Shown in pieces: positions 17,713 to 25,742 of a stretch of DNA of 64,000 nt. Positions within the stretch are counted from its first letter, which is position 1, and every line of letters begins with the position of its first letter. The stretch comes from Polaromonas sp. P2-4 (GTDB lineage: Bacteria > Pseudomonadota > Gammaproteobacteria > Burkholderiales > Burkholderiaceae_C). Both the position numbers and the translations under genes were made by a program. Under the pieces are notes generated by a model. It was not told where the DNA came from. It saw only the letters and a list, made by a program, of their open reading frames with translations, and ran no database searches. The DNA is taken from positions 2,968,001 to 3,032,000 of the forward strand of contig CP087965.1 in NCBI GenBank assembly GCA_024703855.1, in the 5' to 3' direction.

Positions 17713-19034
17713 TTATTGGGCGGCTACCGGCAATTCGACGATGAACGAGGCACCGCCGCCGGGACGCGCTTCGCAGCGGACACTGCCGCCATGGCGCTGG
17801 CTGATGGATTTGACCAGGGCCAGCCCCAAGCCCACACCGCCCTCGCGCTCGCTGGCACCCGGCAGGCGGTAAAAAGGCTCAAAAATCCGCTCGCGCTGGG
17901 CGGCGGGTACGCCCGGGCCGCGGTCATGCACCTTGATGACGGCCAGCCGCCGGGTGCCCACGCGAACTTGCGCCAGCTCCAGGCTGACGTCGCCGTGGCT
18001 GTAACGCCTGGCGTTTTCCAGCAGGTTGCGAATCAAGCGGCGCAACAGCCGCGGCGAGCCTTCCACGGTCAGGCTGTGCCCCGTGGCGGAAATGCCCAAG
18101 CCGGCGTTCAGGTCGTTACCGAGCTCGGCATGCAGCTCAGCATTCACGCGCGAGCATTCTTCGGCGGCCAGCCCGGTCAGGTCCAGCGTCTCAAAAGCTC
18201 GGCATCGGCCTGCCGGGCGTCAAGCCGGCTGGCCAGCAAAATTTCGTCGATCAGCTGGTCAAGCTCGTTGATGCTGCGGAAAATCTCCGCCATCACTGCG
18301 GGTGGCGGTGTACGCACGCAATTTTCCGACGGGCCGCCCCTAGGAAAATTAGCCCCATCTTCCCGTGAAAGGGGCAGCGCACCGCCGTAGGCTCGTGAAG
18401 CGACAAGCGTGGGGGCCATCAGTTCCAACCCCATGCGGATGCGGGCCAGCGGCGAGCGCAGCTCGTGCGAGGCATTGGCCAGCAGGGATTTGTGCGACTC
18501 CATCAGGGTTTCAATCCGCTCGGCCGCGTGGTTGAAGCGCCTGGCCAGAAAGGCCACCTCGTCGCTGCCCTCGGCCTGCACCCGTGCCGACAGGTCGCCC
18601 GCGCCCCAGCGCTCGACCCCCGCTGCAGGGCCTCCAGCCGCAAGGTCAGGCGCCGCATCACAGGGTAAGCGCCCAGCGCCACTGCCAGGCCCACCAAGCC
18701 CAGCATCCAGCCAAAACCAAAACCAAAAGGCGGTCGCATCCAGGGGGCCGCCGGGCGGGCGTTTGGGCCGGGGCAGCAGCAGGCTCAGGGTCTGGCCGTC
18801 TTTGGTGACGACGTCAAATTCCAGGTCCTCGCCGAGCCGGCGGTCGGGTTTGGTTTGCGCCGTGCCAATGACCTCGCCCTGCGCGTTGTGAACCAGCACT
18901 TCGCGTATCGGCAGTTGCGGCGGGTCGCGGTTGAGCTGCCAGGCCGCGCCCACCAGAAACGTCAGCACCACCACGGTCGCCACCACGGCGAGCCAGATGC
19001 GCACATAAAGGTGTGAAGTAAAACGCGCCCACAT
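17713..19034 (-). CDS. Sensor histidine kinase (OmpR-partner type) with inserted repeat-like segment, several frame breaks
   Basis: Membrane sensor kinase partner of the adjacent response regulator. N-terminal segment: membrane helix VRIWLAVVATVVVLTFLVGA (residues about 11-30), a periplasmic region, and a second helix visible only in another frame (GWMLGLVGLAVALGAYPVMR, about 18650-18720), so two breaks flank it. HAMP region ERWGAGDLSARVQAEGSDEV follows, then the H-box SLLANASHELRSPLARIRMG. After LELMAP there are about 38 unusual residues (TLVASRAYGG...TPPPAVM) before DHp helix 2 (EIFRSINELDQLIDEILLAS). The HATPase part, after a break near 18165, has LLRNLLENARRYS-type N box, DRGPGVP and GVGLGLALVKS. 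Total about 440 residues. Stimulus unknown. Confidence 0.86.
18320..18422 (-). repeat. Repeat-like insert inside the kinase DHp loop
   Basis: Read on the minus strand this begins GATGGCCCCCACGCTTGTCG and contains GTGCGCTGCCCC, matching the start and a core block of the mreD-mrdA intergenic element (GATGGCCCCCACGCTTTTCA...ATGCGCTGCCCC). It also holds an inner inverted repeat AATTTTCC/GGAAAATT. It is read in frame by the kinase and adds about 35-38 codons between the two DHp helices. Confidence 0.55.
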
Positions 19035-19055
19035 AATCGGATCAACCCAGCAGTT

Positions 19056-19796
19056 TTAGTCCTGCTGCTTGGCAAAGACATAGCCCACGCCGCGCACCGT
19101 GAGGATGCGTTTCGGGTCTTTGGCATCCAGCTCGATGGCGTTGCGGATGCGGCCCATGTGCACGTCAATCGAGCGGTCAAACGCTTCCAGCTCGCGCCCG
19201 CGCACGGCCTCCATGATCTGGTCGCGGCTGAGCACCCGGCCCGCACGCTCGGCCAGGGCCACCAGCAGGTCAAACTGGTAAGAGGTCAGCTCGCAGGGAC
19301 TGCCGGAGACAGTCACTGAGCGCGCATCGCGGTCGATTTCGAGCGAGCCAAAGCGCATGGGCTTGTGGCCGCCCGCTCCTGCTGAGCCACCGCCAGCACC
19401 GCCCGCCTCACCGCCGCGGCGCAGCACCGCGCGAATGCGCGCCAGCAGCTCGCGTGGCTCAAAGGGTTTGGGCAGGTAATCGTCGGCACCGATCTCCAGG
19501 CCGACGATACGGTCCATCGGATCGCCCTTGGCGGTGAGCATCAACACGGCGATGTTCGCGAACTCGCCGTTCGTGACGCTTTGGCCCTTGATGCGGCGGC
19601 AGACCTCCAGGCCATCCATGTCGGGCAGCATGAGGTCCAGAATGACCAGGTCGGGCGGGCTGGTTTGCAGCGCGGCCAGGCCGCTGGCGCCATCGGCCGC
19701 ATGGGTAAAGCCGTAGCCTGACTGGCGCAAGTATTCACCCACCATGGTGGCCAGGCGGGTGTCGTCTTCGATCATCAACAGTTGTTGCTGTGTCAT
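19056..19796 (-). CDS. OmpR/PhoB-family response regulator
   Basis: Intact 246-residue regulator. The receiver domain has LLMIEDDTRLA (acidic pocket), LVILDLMLPDMDGLE with the phospho-acceptor Asp in DLMLP, VLMLTAKGD (Thr switch) and DYLPKPFEPREL (Lys). A Gly/Ala-rich linker (about residues 128-144) leads to the winged helix: LTSYQFDLLVALAERAGRVL, DQIMEAVRGRELEAFDRSID and the GVGYVFAKQQD end. It is the first gene of a two-gene unit, with the kinase starting 21 bp after its stop. The GRELEAFDRSID recognition helix resembles RstA/OmpR-type members. Upstream direct repeats at 19891-19907 could be its own binding site. Confidence 0.93.
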   Translation of the reverse strand: MTQQQLLMIEDDTRLATMVGEYLRQSGYGFTHAADGASGLAALQTSPPDLVILDLMLPDMDGLEVCRRIKGQSVTNGEFANIAVLMLTAKGDPMDRIVGLEIGADDYLPKPFEPRELLARIRAVLRRGGEAGGAGGGSAGAGGHKPMRFGSLEIDRDARSVTVSGSPCELTSYQFDLLVALAERAGRVLSRDQIMEAVRGRELEAFDRSIDVHMGRIRNAIELDAKDPKRILTVRGVGYVFAKQQD

Positions 19797-19890
19797 GGGC
19801 AGGTCCTCGGTTGCAGGGAGGTGGAGGCTCCAGCGGAATCGCTATGCCGTTCATGGTGCGCCTGGCGCAACAATCGCGCTTGAAGCCATC

Positions 19891-19907
19891 GTAAAGTTAC
19901 GGTAAAC
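19891..19907. promoter_or_regulatory. Candidate response-regulator binding site: direct repeat with 11-bp period
   Basis: GTAAAGTTACGGTAAAC contains GTAAA twice, spaced one helical turn (11 bp) apart, about 95 bp upstream of the response regulator start. OmpR-family regulators commonly bind such tandem half-sites. Assignment is by position only. Confidence 0.35.
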
Positions 19908-19963
19908 CGCAGCGTTTTTGTTGCAGCATACTCCCTCACGCCGGGCGACCCGGGTTTTGATTT

Positions 19964-20030
19964 TTGCTATCTAATTAATAGCTATTTGCGCCCGTACCTA
20001 TTGGGCTGATGGTGGTATTTGCTTTGAAGC
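19964..20030 (+). repeat. Short interspersed repeat, copy 4, overlapping the ampG 3' end
   Basis: TTTGCTATCTAATTAATAGC then TATTTGCGCCCGTACCTATTGGGCTG and a GCTTTGAAGCC tail. The ampG stop codon and its last few codons fall in this repeat. Confidence 0.7.
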
Positions 20031-21381
20031 CAGCCACACCAGCAGCAGCACCGGCACACCCAGAAAAGCGGTCGCGGTGAAAAAATTACTGTAGCCGAGG
20101 GCATCCACATAGGTGCCCGAATAGCCCGCCAAAAATTTGGGCAACAGCAGCATCATGGAGCTGAAAAGGGCGTATTGGGTGGCCGAATAGTTGACGTTGG
20201 TCAGGCTCGACAGGTAGGCAATAAAGGCCGCCGACGCGATGCCGCTGGCCAGGTTGTCGGCCGAGATCACAAAAATCAACGCGGTGACGTCATGCCCGCG
20301 CGAGCCCAGCCAGGCAAACAGCAGGTTGCTGGCCGCGCTCAGCACCGCGCCCAGCATCAGCACCCGCATCACGCCAAAGCGCATGGCCAGCGCACCGCCC
20401 ACAAAAGCCCCGGCCAGCGTCATGATGACGCCGTAGATTTTGGTCACGGCGGCCACTTCGTCCTTGGTGTAGCCCATGTCCACATAAAACGGGTTGGCCA
20501 TGATGCCCATCACGACATCGCTGATGCGGTACACCGCAATCAGCGCCAGAATCAGCAGCGCCTGCTTGCCATAGCGGCGCAAAAAGTCGGCAAACGGCTC
20601 GACCAGCGCGCTTTTCAGCCATTCCAGGGCATTGCGCGAAGGTGTCATTGGGCGCGGGGCCGGCTCCGGCGACAACAGCACGGTGGCCACGCCCAGCAGC
20701 ATCGAGGCCGCCATCGCCAGATAGGCGGCCTGCCAGGCGCCGTGCTGGTAAACCGCGCCGTTGGCCACTTCAGCGCGCGGCAATCCACAACGCACCCGCA
20801 CCGGCCCAGATCATCGCAATGCGGTAGCCGGTTTGGTAGGCGGCGGCCAGCGCGGCCTGGCGCGGAACGTCGGCCGATTCAATGCGGTAGGCATCCAGCG
20901 CAATGTCTTGCGTGGCCGAGCCAAAGGCGACTGCCAGCGCGCACCACACCACGGGCGTCAAAGCCAGGCGCGGATCGGTCAACGCCATGCCGACCAGGGC
21001 CGCCACGATGACCGCCTGCGACAGCAGCAGCCAGCTGCGCCGGCGTCCGAGCAGGCGCGTCAGCAACGGTATGGGCAGGCGGTCTACCAGCGGCGCCCAC
21101 AGCCATTTAAAGCCGTAGGCCAGGCCGACCCAGCTCAGGTAGCCAATGGTGGTGCGGTCAATGCCGGCCTCGCGCAGCCAGAAGCTCAGCGTGCCAAACA
21201 CCAGCAGCAGCGGCAGCCCCGCCGAAAACCCCAGCAGCAACATGCGCAGTGTGGCGGCCTCGGTGTAGACGTGCCAGACATCGCGCCAGGCGGGTTTGGT
21301 TGACGGACTGGTCGGTGCGGGCGTCGGGTTTACGGCAGGGCCGGTGGCCGGCAGTTCGGAGGATGCGGTTTTATCTGACAT
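19998..21381 (-). CDS. ampG: AmpG-family muropeptide permease (MFS), one frame break
   Basis: Inner-membrane importer of anhydro-muropeptides for cell-wall recycling. The N-terminal half starts MSDKTASSELPATG and shows MLLLGFSAGLPLLLVFGTLS and LSWVGLAYGFKWLWAPLVDR, then FGSATQDIALDAYRIE, all characteristic of AmpG. The frame breaks near 20770 (after GALWIAAR). The C-terminal half has VFADFLRRYGKQALLIL-type loop, ISDVVMGIMANPFYVDMGYT and SSLTNVNYSATQYALFSSMM, then FLAGYSGTYVDALGY, also AmpG hallmarks. About 461 residues and 12-14 membrane segments. An ATG six bases upstream (21387) is an alternative start. Its upstream region is very short before the group II intron. Confidence 0.9.
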
Positions 21382-22378
21382 GGGCATTTAAATTTGTGAC
21401 TATTATTGACCCATGGTGCGACTCGAAGTCGCAGGTTGCTGGCCTATCCAGTATGAATGAGGCTGCTTTCCCTCTAAGAAAGCCTAGCGTTTCCCCTCTG
21501 GGAAGCGAACAGAAACAACCTGGGATGGCAACATTCCAGAATGCACGGGCAACCGGGCAAAAGAAATTCATGCTTAACGGCAGGAATTTTTGTTGTCTAA
21601 AAGCTACTAATTCGTGAGAATTTACAAATAGCAACAATTATTTCCATCAGAAGTAATTGGTATTTCAACTTCATAAAGCGACACCATCCAGCGTGTCTTG
21701 TTTCTACCCAACTGAAACCACTCCCGGAACGGAGTGACCTCAACTGCACGTGCGCCGCGAGTAATCGTGGGGTGCGGAGCTGTGGGTAAACATTCTGCGT
21801 CAGGGCCACAAGCCCCATGCGCACAAGCGGTCTGTAAAGACCGTCCAATCGACTAAGCAAGCCTGTCGAAGAATGCTGAGGTAAAGGGTACGGGAAACAC
21901 ATGTGAACGTTCGACTGAACCGTCGTAAAAATAGAACAGCTTACGCTTGTCTCTCAATGCAAATTGAGGAGCTGTAGCCAAAAGGCACCACGTAGGCCAT
22001 TGCTTGTCATGTACTGCAATGGGTTCCCCAACACGTGCGGCGGAAAGAACGTCCCTAACCCCATCGCCCGGCTAGCCAGCCGGGCGGATACGCTGGGAAA
22101 CGAGGTAAACCCCATGCATCGCCTGCGCGTCCGAAAGGGCGAGCAGGCAACCGAAGCGCAAGCAACGGCCATGGTGCAGGGGGCAGAGGAAGTAGCAAAA
22201 AGCGAACGGCCGTCTGTAATGGGCGGCATAGAGGTTCAAGATTTGCCTCACTGTGAAAGCAGGCTGACTTGCTGCAGGTGCAACGGCGCAAAGCCGCTGC
22301 GAGCTTTAAAAACGACCCATGGGGTGCAATGCCCCTCGTGGGTCGCACTCCGTCTGGGTTTACCAAACCGGAGAAAGC

Positions 22379-24100
22379 ATGGAAAACGTCCCAGAAGTGA
22401 ATGGCAACATTCACGATGAAGATGCTGCGTCTACGGGCAAACCGAATAACTGGCACTCCATTGATTGGGGTGCGGTGATGAAGTTTGTCGGGAAGGCGCA
22501 GATGCGCATCGCGCAGGCAGAAAAAGAGCTGGAACATCGAAGAGTCTCACGACTCCAGAGAAGTCTTGTTCGATCCTGGCAAGCCAAGGCATTGGCCGTC
22601 AGGAAAGTTACGACAAACCTGGGGAAGCGGACGAGTGGCATCGACCGCGAACTTTGGGACACGCCAGAGGCCAAATGGGGCGCTGTGTGTCGATTGAACC
22701 GTACGCGCTACAGAGCTTCACCGCTCAGACGTGTGTACATCCCGAAATCAAACGGAAAGGAACGCCCTCTAGGGATTCCGACCATGTTTGACCGGGCGAT
22801 GCAGGCACTGCATCTGCTCGGGCTGGAACCGATTGTGGAATGCAACTCCGATCCGAATTCGTATGGGTTCAGAAAAGAGCGATCAACCCACGATGCGCGC
22901 AGCCAGTTGTTTGTGTGCTTATCCAAAAAGGCTTCGGCCCAATGGATATTGGATGCAGACATCAAGGGATTCTTCGACCACATCAACCACGAATGGCTGA
23001 TGCGTAACGTCCTCATGGACAAGCGCATCCTGCAGCAATGGTTGAAGTCGGGTGTCATTGACAAGGGACACTTCATGAGCACCGGGATGGGAACCCCACA
23101 AGGGGGCATCATCTCGCCCACACTGGCAAATATCACGCTCAACGGACTGGAAACTGGTTTGTACGATTACCTCAGTCACAAGCTGGGGGCCAGTCAAGCC
23201 ACAAAAGCCAAAGTCCATCTAGTGCGCTATGCAGACGATTTCGTTGTAACTGGAAATTCGCAAGAGTTGCTGGAATCAACGGTTAAACCTTGGGTAGTCG
23301 AGTTTCTGCGCGAGCGGGGACTTGTACTGTCTGAGGAGAAGACGCAGATCGTCCATATCGAGAAAGGCTTTGATTTCCTAGGATGGAATTTCCGAAAATA
23401 CGGAGAAAAGATGTTGATTAAACCAAGCCAGAAAAACGTGAAAGCGTTCTACGGCAAGGTCAAGGAAATCATTGGCACTTCGCTGTCCATGCGAACTGAA
23501 ACGCTGATAAAGCGCCTGAACCCGCTATTGCGGGGCTGGGCAACGTATCACAAAGGGGTGGTGGCAAAAGCGACTTTCTCAAAGCTAGACAGCCAGATTT
23601 ACTGGCGGTTAATGCGTTGGGGCTTGAGGCGCCATCCCCGCAAAAGCAAGAAGTGGGTGCTGGAGCACTATTGGAAGCGTCCGCGCGGGCGCTGGGACTT
23701 TATGTCCACTGAAAACGAGTGTGAGGAAACATCGGATTCGCAGGCTCTCATCAAGCTGGCGGACACCCCGATCGTCAGGCATATGAAGATCAAGGGGGAC
23801 TACAACCCCTTCTGTAAAGAATGGCTTGTCTACGGTGAAGAGCTGCGGGTGAAGCGGATGTCGCAGGACATTCGTAACCCGCAACGCCTGAAACTGTGGA
23901 CGAGTCAAACCGGGCGCTGTGCCTTGTGTGAGATGCCAATCGACGACCTTGATGATGGTGACGACCACCATATCGTTTACCGTCAATACGGGGGAAGCGA
24001 CGCGTTGAGCAACAGAGTATTGCTGCACCGGGTATGTCATGTGCGTGTCCACGCCCTGGGTTTGGATGTAACCAAGCCGGTCCCTGCACGGGGACTTTAA
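22379..24100 (+). CDS. ltrA: Group II intron-encoded reverse transcriptase/maturase with HNH endonuclease domain
   Basis: Intact 573-residue multifunctional protein for intron splicing and retrohoming. RT blocks: RRVYIPKSNGKERPLGIPTMFDR (22727-22795), NSYGFRKERSTHDA, DADIKGFFDHINHEWLM, TPQGGIISPTLANITLNGLE, the catalytic YADDFVV at about residue 284, and GFDFLGWNFRKYG. The maturase/X region contains LNPLLRGWATYHKGVV. The C-terminal HNH domain begins near residue 514: CALCEMPIDD, then DDHHIVYRQYGGSDALSNRVLLHRVCH, with paired Cys and the conserved His. The start ATG 22379 follows GGAGAAAGC; a longer in-frame start at 22319 would extend into intron RNA structure. Unlike many neighbours it is uninterrupted, so the intron may still be active. 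Confidence 0.95.
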   Translation: MENVPEVNGNIHDEDAASTGKPNNWHSIDWGAVMKFVGKAQMRIAQAEKELEHRRVSRLQRSLVRSWQAKALAVRKVTTNLGKRTSGIDRELWDTPEAKWGAVCRLNRTRYRASPLRRVYIPKSNGKERPLGIPTMFDRAMQALHLLGLEPIVECNSDPNSYGFRKERSTHDARSQLFVCLSKKASAQWILDADIKGFFDHINHEWLMRNVLMDKRILQQWLKSGVIDKGHFMSTGMGTPQGGIISPTLANITLNGLETGLYDYLSHKLGASQATKAKVHLVRYADDFVVTGNSQELLESTVKPWVVEFLRERGLVLSEEKTQIVHIEKGFDFLGWNFRKYGEKMLIKPSQKNVKAFYGKVKEIIGTSLSMRTETLIKRLNPLLRGWATYHKGVVAKATFSKLDSQIYWRLMRWGLRRHPRKSKKWVLEHYWKRPRGRWDFMSTENECEETSDSQALIKLADTPIVRHMKIKGDYNPFCKEWLVYGEELRVKRMSQDIRNPQRLKLWTSQTGRCALCEMPIDDLDDGDDHHIVYRQYGGSDALSNRVLLHRVCHVRVHALGLDVTKPVPARGL

Positions 24101-24161
24101 TCCGGTGCGATAGACTAGAGCCATGCAGCTCGCTAACTCTATCGGATCGGTGGTTGTGCTT

Positions 24162-24195
24162 GAGCCGTATGCGTTGAAAGGCGCACGTACGGTTC
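24162..24195 (+). ncRNA. Group II intron domain V
   Basis: The 34-nt hairpin starts GAGCCGTATGCG and ends CGCACGTACGGTTC. It has the AGC catalytic triad next to the 5' end, the GAAA-type terminal loop region and the two-base bulge near AC. This is the best conserved part of group II introns. Confidence 0.93.
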
Positions 24196-24237
24196 TTAGG
24201 GGGAGGGGTTTCAGCAATGAAATCCTTCCTACCCTCC

Positions 24238-25080
24238 TGCTTTTTATGCGAGGCTAAACACTCCGCTTGGGTTAGCCGCCGGGCATTTCTGCTGGCTGCG
24301 GCCGGAGCAGCAACGACGGCCGCCACCACGCCCCTGCGAGCCCAGGTTGATGTGGGGCCGTCCTCGGGGCTGCGCAATCTGGTGCCGGCCGAAGAGCTGG
24401 AAGGCGCCGCCACGCAGGAATACGCCAAGCTGCTGGCGCAGGCCCGGGCCAAAGGCGTACTGGCGCCGCAAGGCAATCCGCAGTTGCAGCGGCTGCGTGG
24501 GCATTGCTGCGCGTCTGGTGCCGCAAGCCGCGCAATGGAATGACCGCGCCAAGCAATGGCGCTGGGAAGTCAACCTGATCAACAGCAAGCAAATCAATGC
24601 GTTTTGCATGCCGGGCGGCAAGATTGCTTTTTACACCGGCATTCTTGAGCAGCTCCAGCTTACCGATGACGAAGCCGCCATGATCATGGGCCACGAAATG
24701 GCCCATGCCCTGCCCTGAACATGCGCGTGCGCGCATTGCCAAAAGCCAGGGTACCGGCACCTTGCTGTCGCTGGGTGCGCAACTGCTGGGCCTGGGCCAG
24801 TTGGGTGATGTGGCGGCCAGCATTGGCACGCAACTGCTCACGCTGCGCTTTAGCCGTGACGACGAAACCGATGCCGACCTGGTGGGGCTCGAATTGGCCT
24901 GCACGCGGCGGCTACAACCCCCAGGCCGCGGTCAGCCTCTGGGAGAAAATGGGCAAGGCCAATGGCGGCGCAGGCGGCCCCAGCTTTTTGTCCACCCATC
25001 CTTCCGGTCCCCAGCGCATTCAGCAACTGCAGGCCAATGTGCCCAAGGTGCAGGGCTTGTACCTGCGCGCACGCGGTTAA
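24238..25080 (+). CDS. M48 family metalloprotease (BepA/LoiP-like), N-terminus next to the intron, three frame breaks
   Basis: Periplasmic zinc protease of the M48 (Ste24-like) family, associated with outer-membrane protein quality control. A twin-arginine-like signal [20 protein letters not shown] precedes [20 protein letters not shown]. After a break near 24497 comes [14 protein letters not shown] and the active site HEMAHAL (HExxH) in [12 protein letters not shown] break near 24712 then leads to [13 protein letters not shown] and [16 protein letters not shown] (third zinc ligand Glu). A break near 24900 is followed by [17 protein letters not shown] and [13 protein letters not shown], typical of the family. 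The true start is unclear: codons before [11 protein letters not shown] are in intron sequence, so the intron may separate the start codon from the gene. Confidence 0.85.
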
Positions 25081-25150
25081 CGCGGTTCAGGCTGCCGCCA
25101 CCACATCCCGATCATTGGCGAAGGCAAGCGCCTCTGTTTAGCGCGTCAAT

Positions 25151-25272
25151 TCACAGCGCAAATTCATAGTCCACGCTCATCGGTGCGTGGTCTGAAAAGC
25201 GCTGCTCCTTGTAGATGTGTTCGCTGCGTGCCAGCGCGGCAAAGGCGGGCGTGGCCAAGTGGTAGTCCATGC
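25151..25272 (-). pseudogene. 3' fragment of an exodeoxyribonuclease III gene
   Basis: Minus-strand codons read RMDYHLATPAFAALARSEHI, then YKEQRFSDHAPMSVDYEFAL and TGA. This matches the C-terminal end of exonuclease III (substrate-binding SDHAP motif) and is clearly similar to, but not identical with, the end of the complete xthA at 29893. The homology stops at about 25272, where unrelated sequence begins. No other part of the gene is present nearby. Confidence 0.85.
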
Positions 25273-25742
25273 GACAAAATACCTGCAATTTCTTTGGTCT
25301 GGAGGGCTGTGCTCTACCCGTTACGGTAGTTCGGCAACGTGCAATGCGTACGATTAGCGGCCGAGTACCCTGTTCAACCCAAAGTGGACGGCACTGAGGG
25401 AGCTGGACATCATGTTCGTCGAGGCCGGCCTCGAGCGCGTCAGGTTCACCGAGCGCAGGCTTACTTGTGCCGGATCAATAGCCGGAAGAAAATTTGCTCG
25501 GTAGCTCTGCCAGCCGTGTAAGGGCAGTTGCCCCGGGTAGATCGCTGGAAGACGCTACTGAGCTACATGGGGGCAAAAAAATTTCCCGTCCACTGCCGCC
25601 TTGGTACCCACCGGAACGACTCGCCGCAGTTGGGTAACTACCGGATTTAGGTTCATAGAATCTAGTCTGTCACTGCGTTGATCGTCGCGGACCGTCGGCG
25701 GGGCTCCTTGGGCCGCGCGACCTCGAAAGCACAAGGAGCGGT
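25273..25742. other. 470 bp without an identifiable gene, left edge of the putative island
   Basis: From the truncation point of the exonuclease fragment to the LuxR-type gene no intact gene is visible. A plus-strand stretch at about 25372-25505 reads FNPKWTALRELDIMFVEAGL then ERVRFTERRL and ends in a stop; it looks like a decayed coding fragment I do not recognise. The promoter of the regulator gene probably lies in the last 100 bp; the ribosome site AAGGAGCGGT precedes ATG 25743. Confidence 0.4.

Larger units (their letters stand above)
21416..24249 (+). mobile_element. Group II intron (boundaries approximate)
   Basis: Retroelement with an intact reverse transcriptase gene inside and a textbook domain V. 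The 5' end is placed at GTGCG (21416-21420), matching the GUGYG consensus. The following 900 bases are non-coding and highly foldable: TGCGACT-CGA-AGTCGCA, GTTGC...GCAAC closing 21432-21530, TTTCCC-CTCT-GGGAA, and CGACCCA...TGGGTCG at about 22314-22346. Domain VI follows domain V as AGGGGG...CCCTCCT (24198-24238). A second GTGCG at 21750 is a less likely 5' end. The 3' end is uncertain within about 24232-24250. The insertion lies between ampG and the M48 peptidase gene, apparently at or near the peptidase's start. Confidence 0.85.

Noticed and set aside
21750-21754. Second GTGCG as the group II intron 5' end
   Set aside because: Strong stem-loop structure continues upstream to 21416, where another GTGCG occurs; kept only as an alternative.
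25372-25505. Small protein frame before the LuxR-type gene (FNPKWTALRELDIMF...)
   Set aside because: No start or ribosome site and no recognised family; more likely a decayed fragment.
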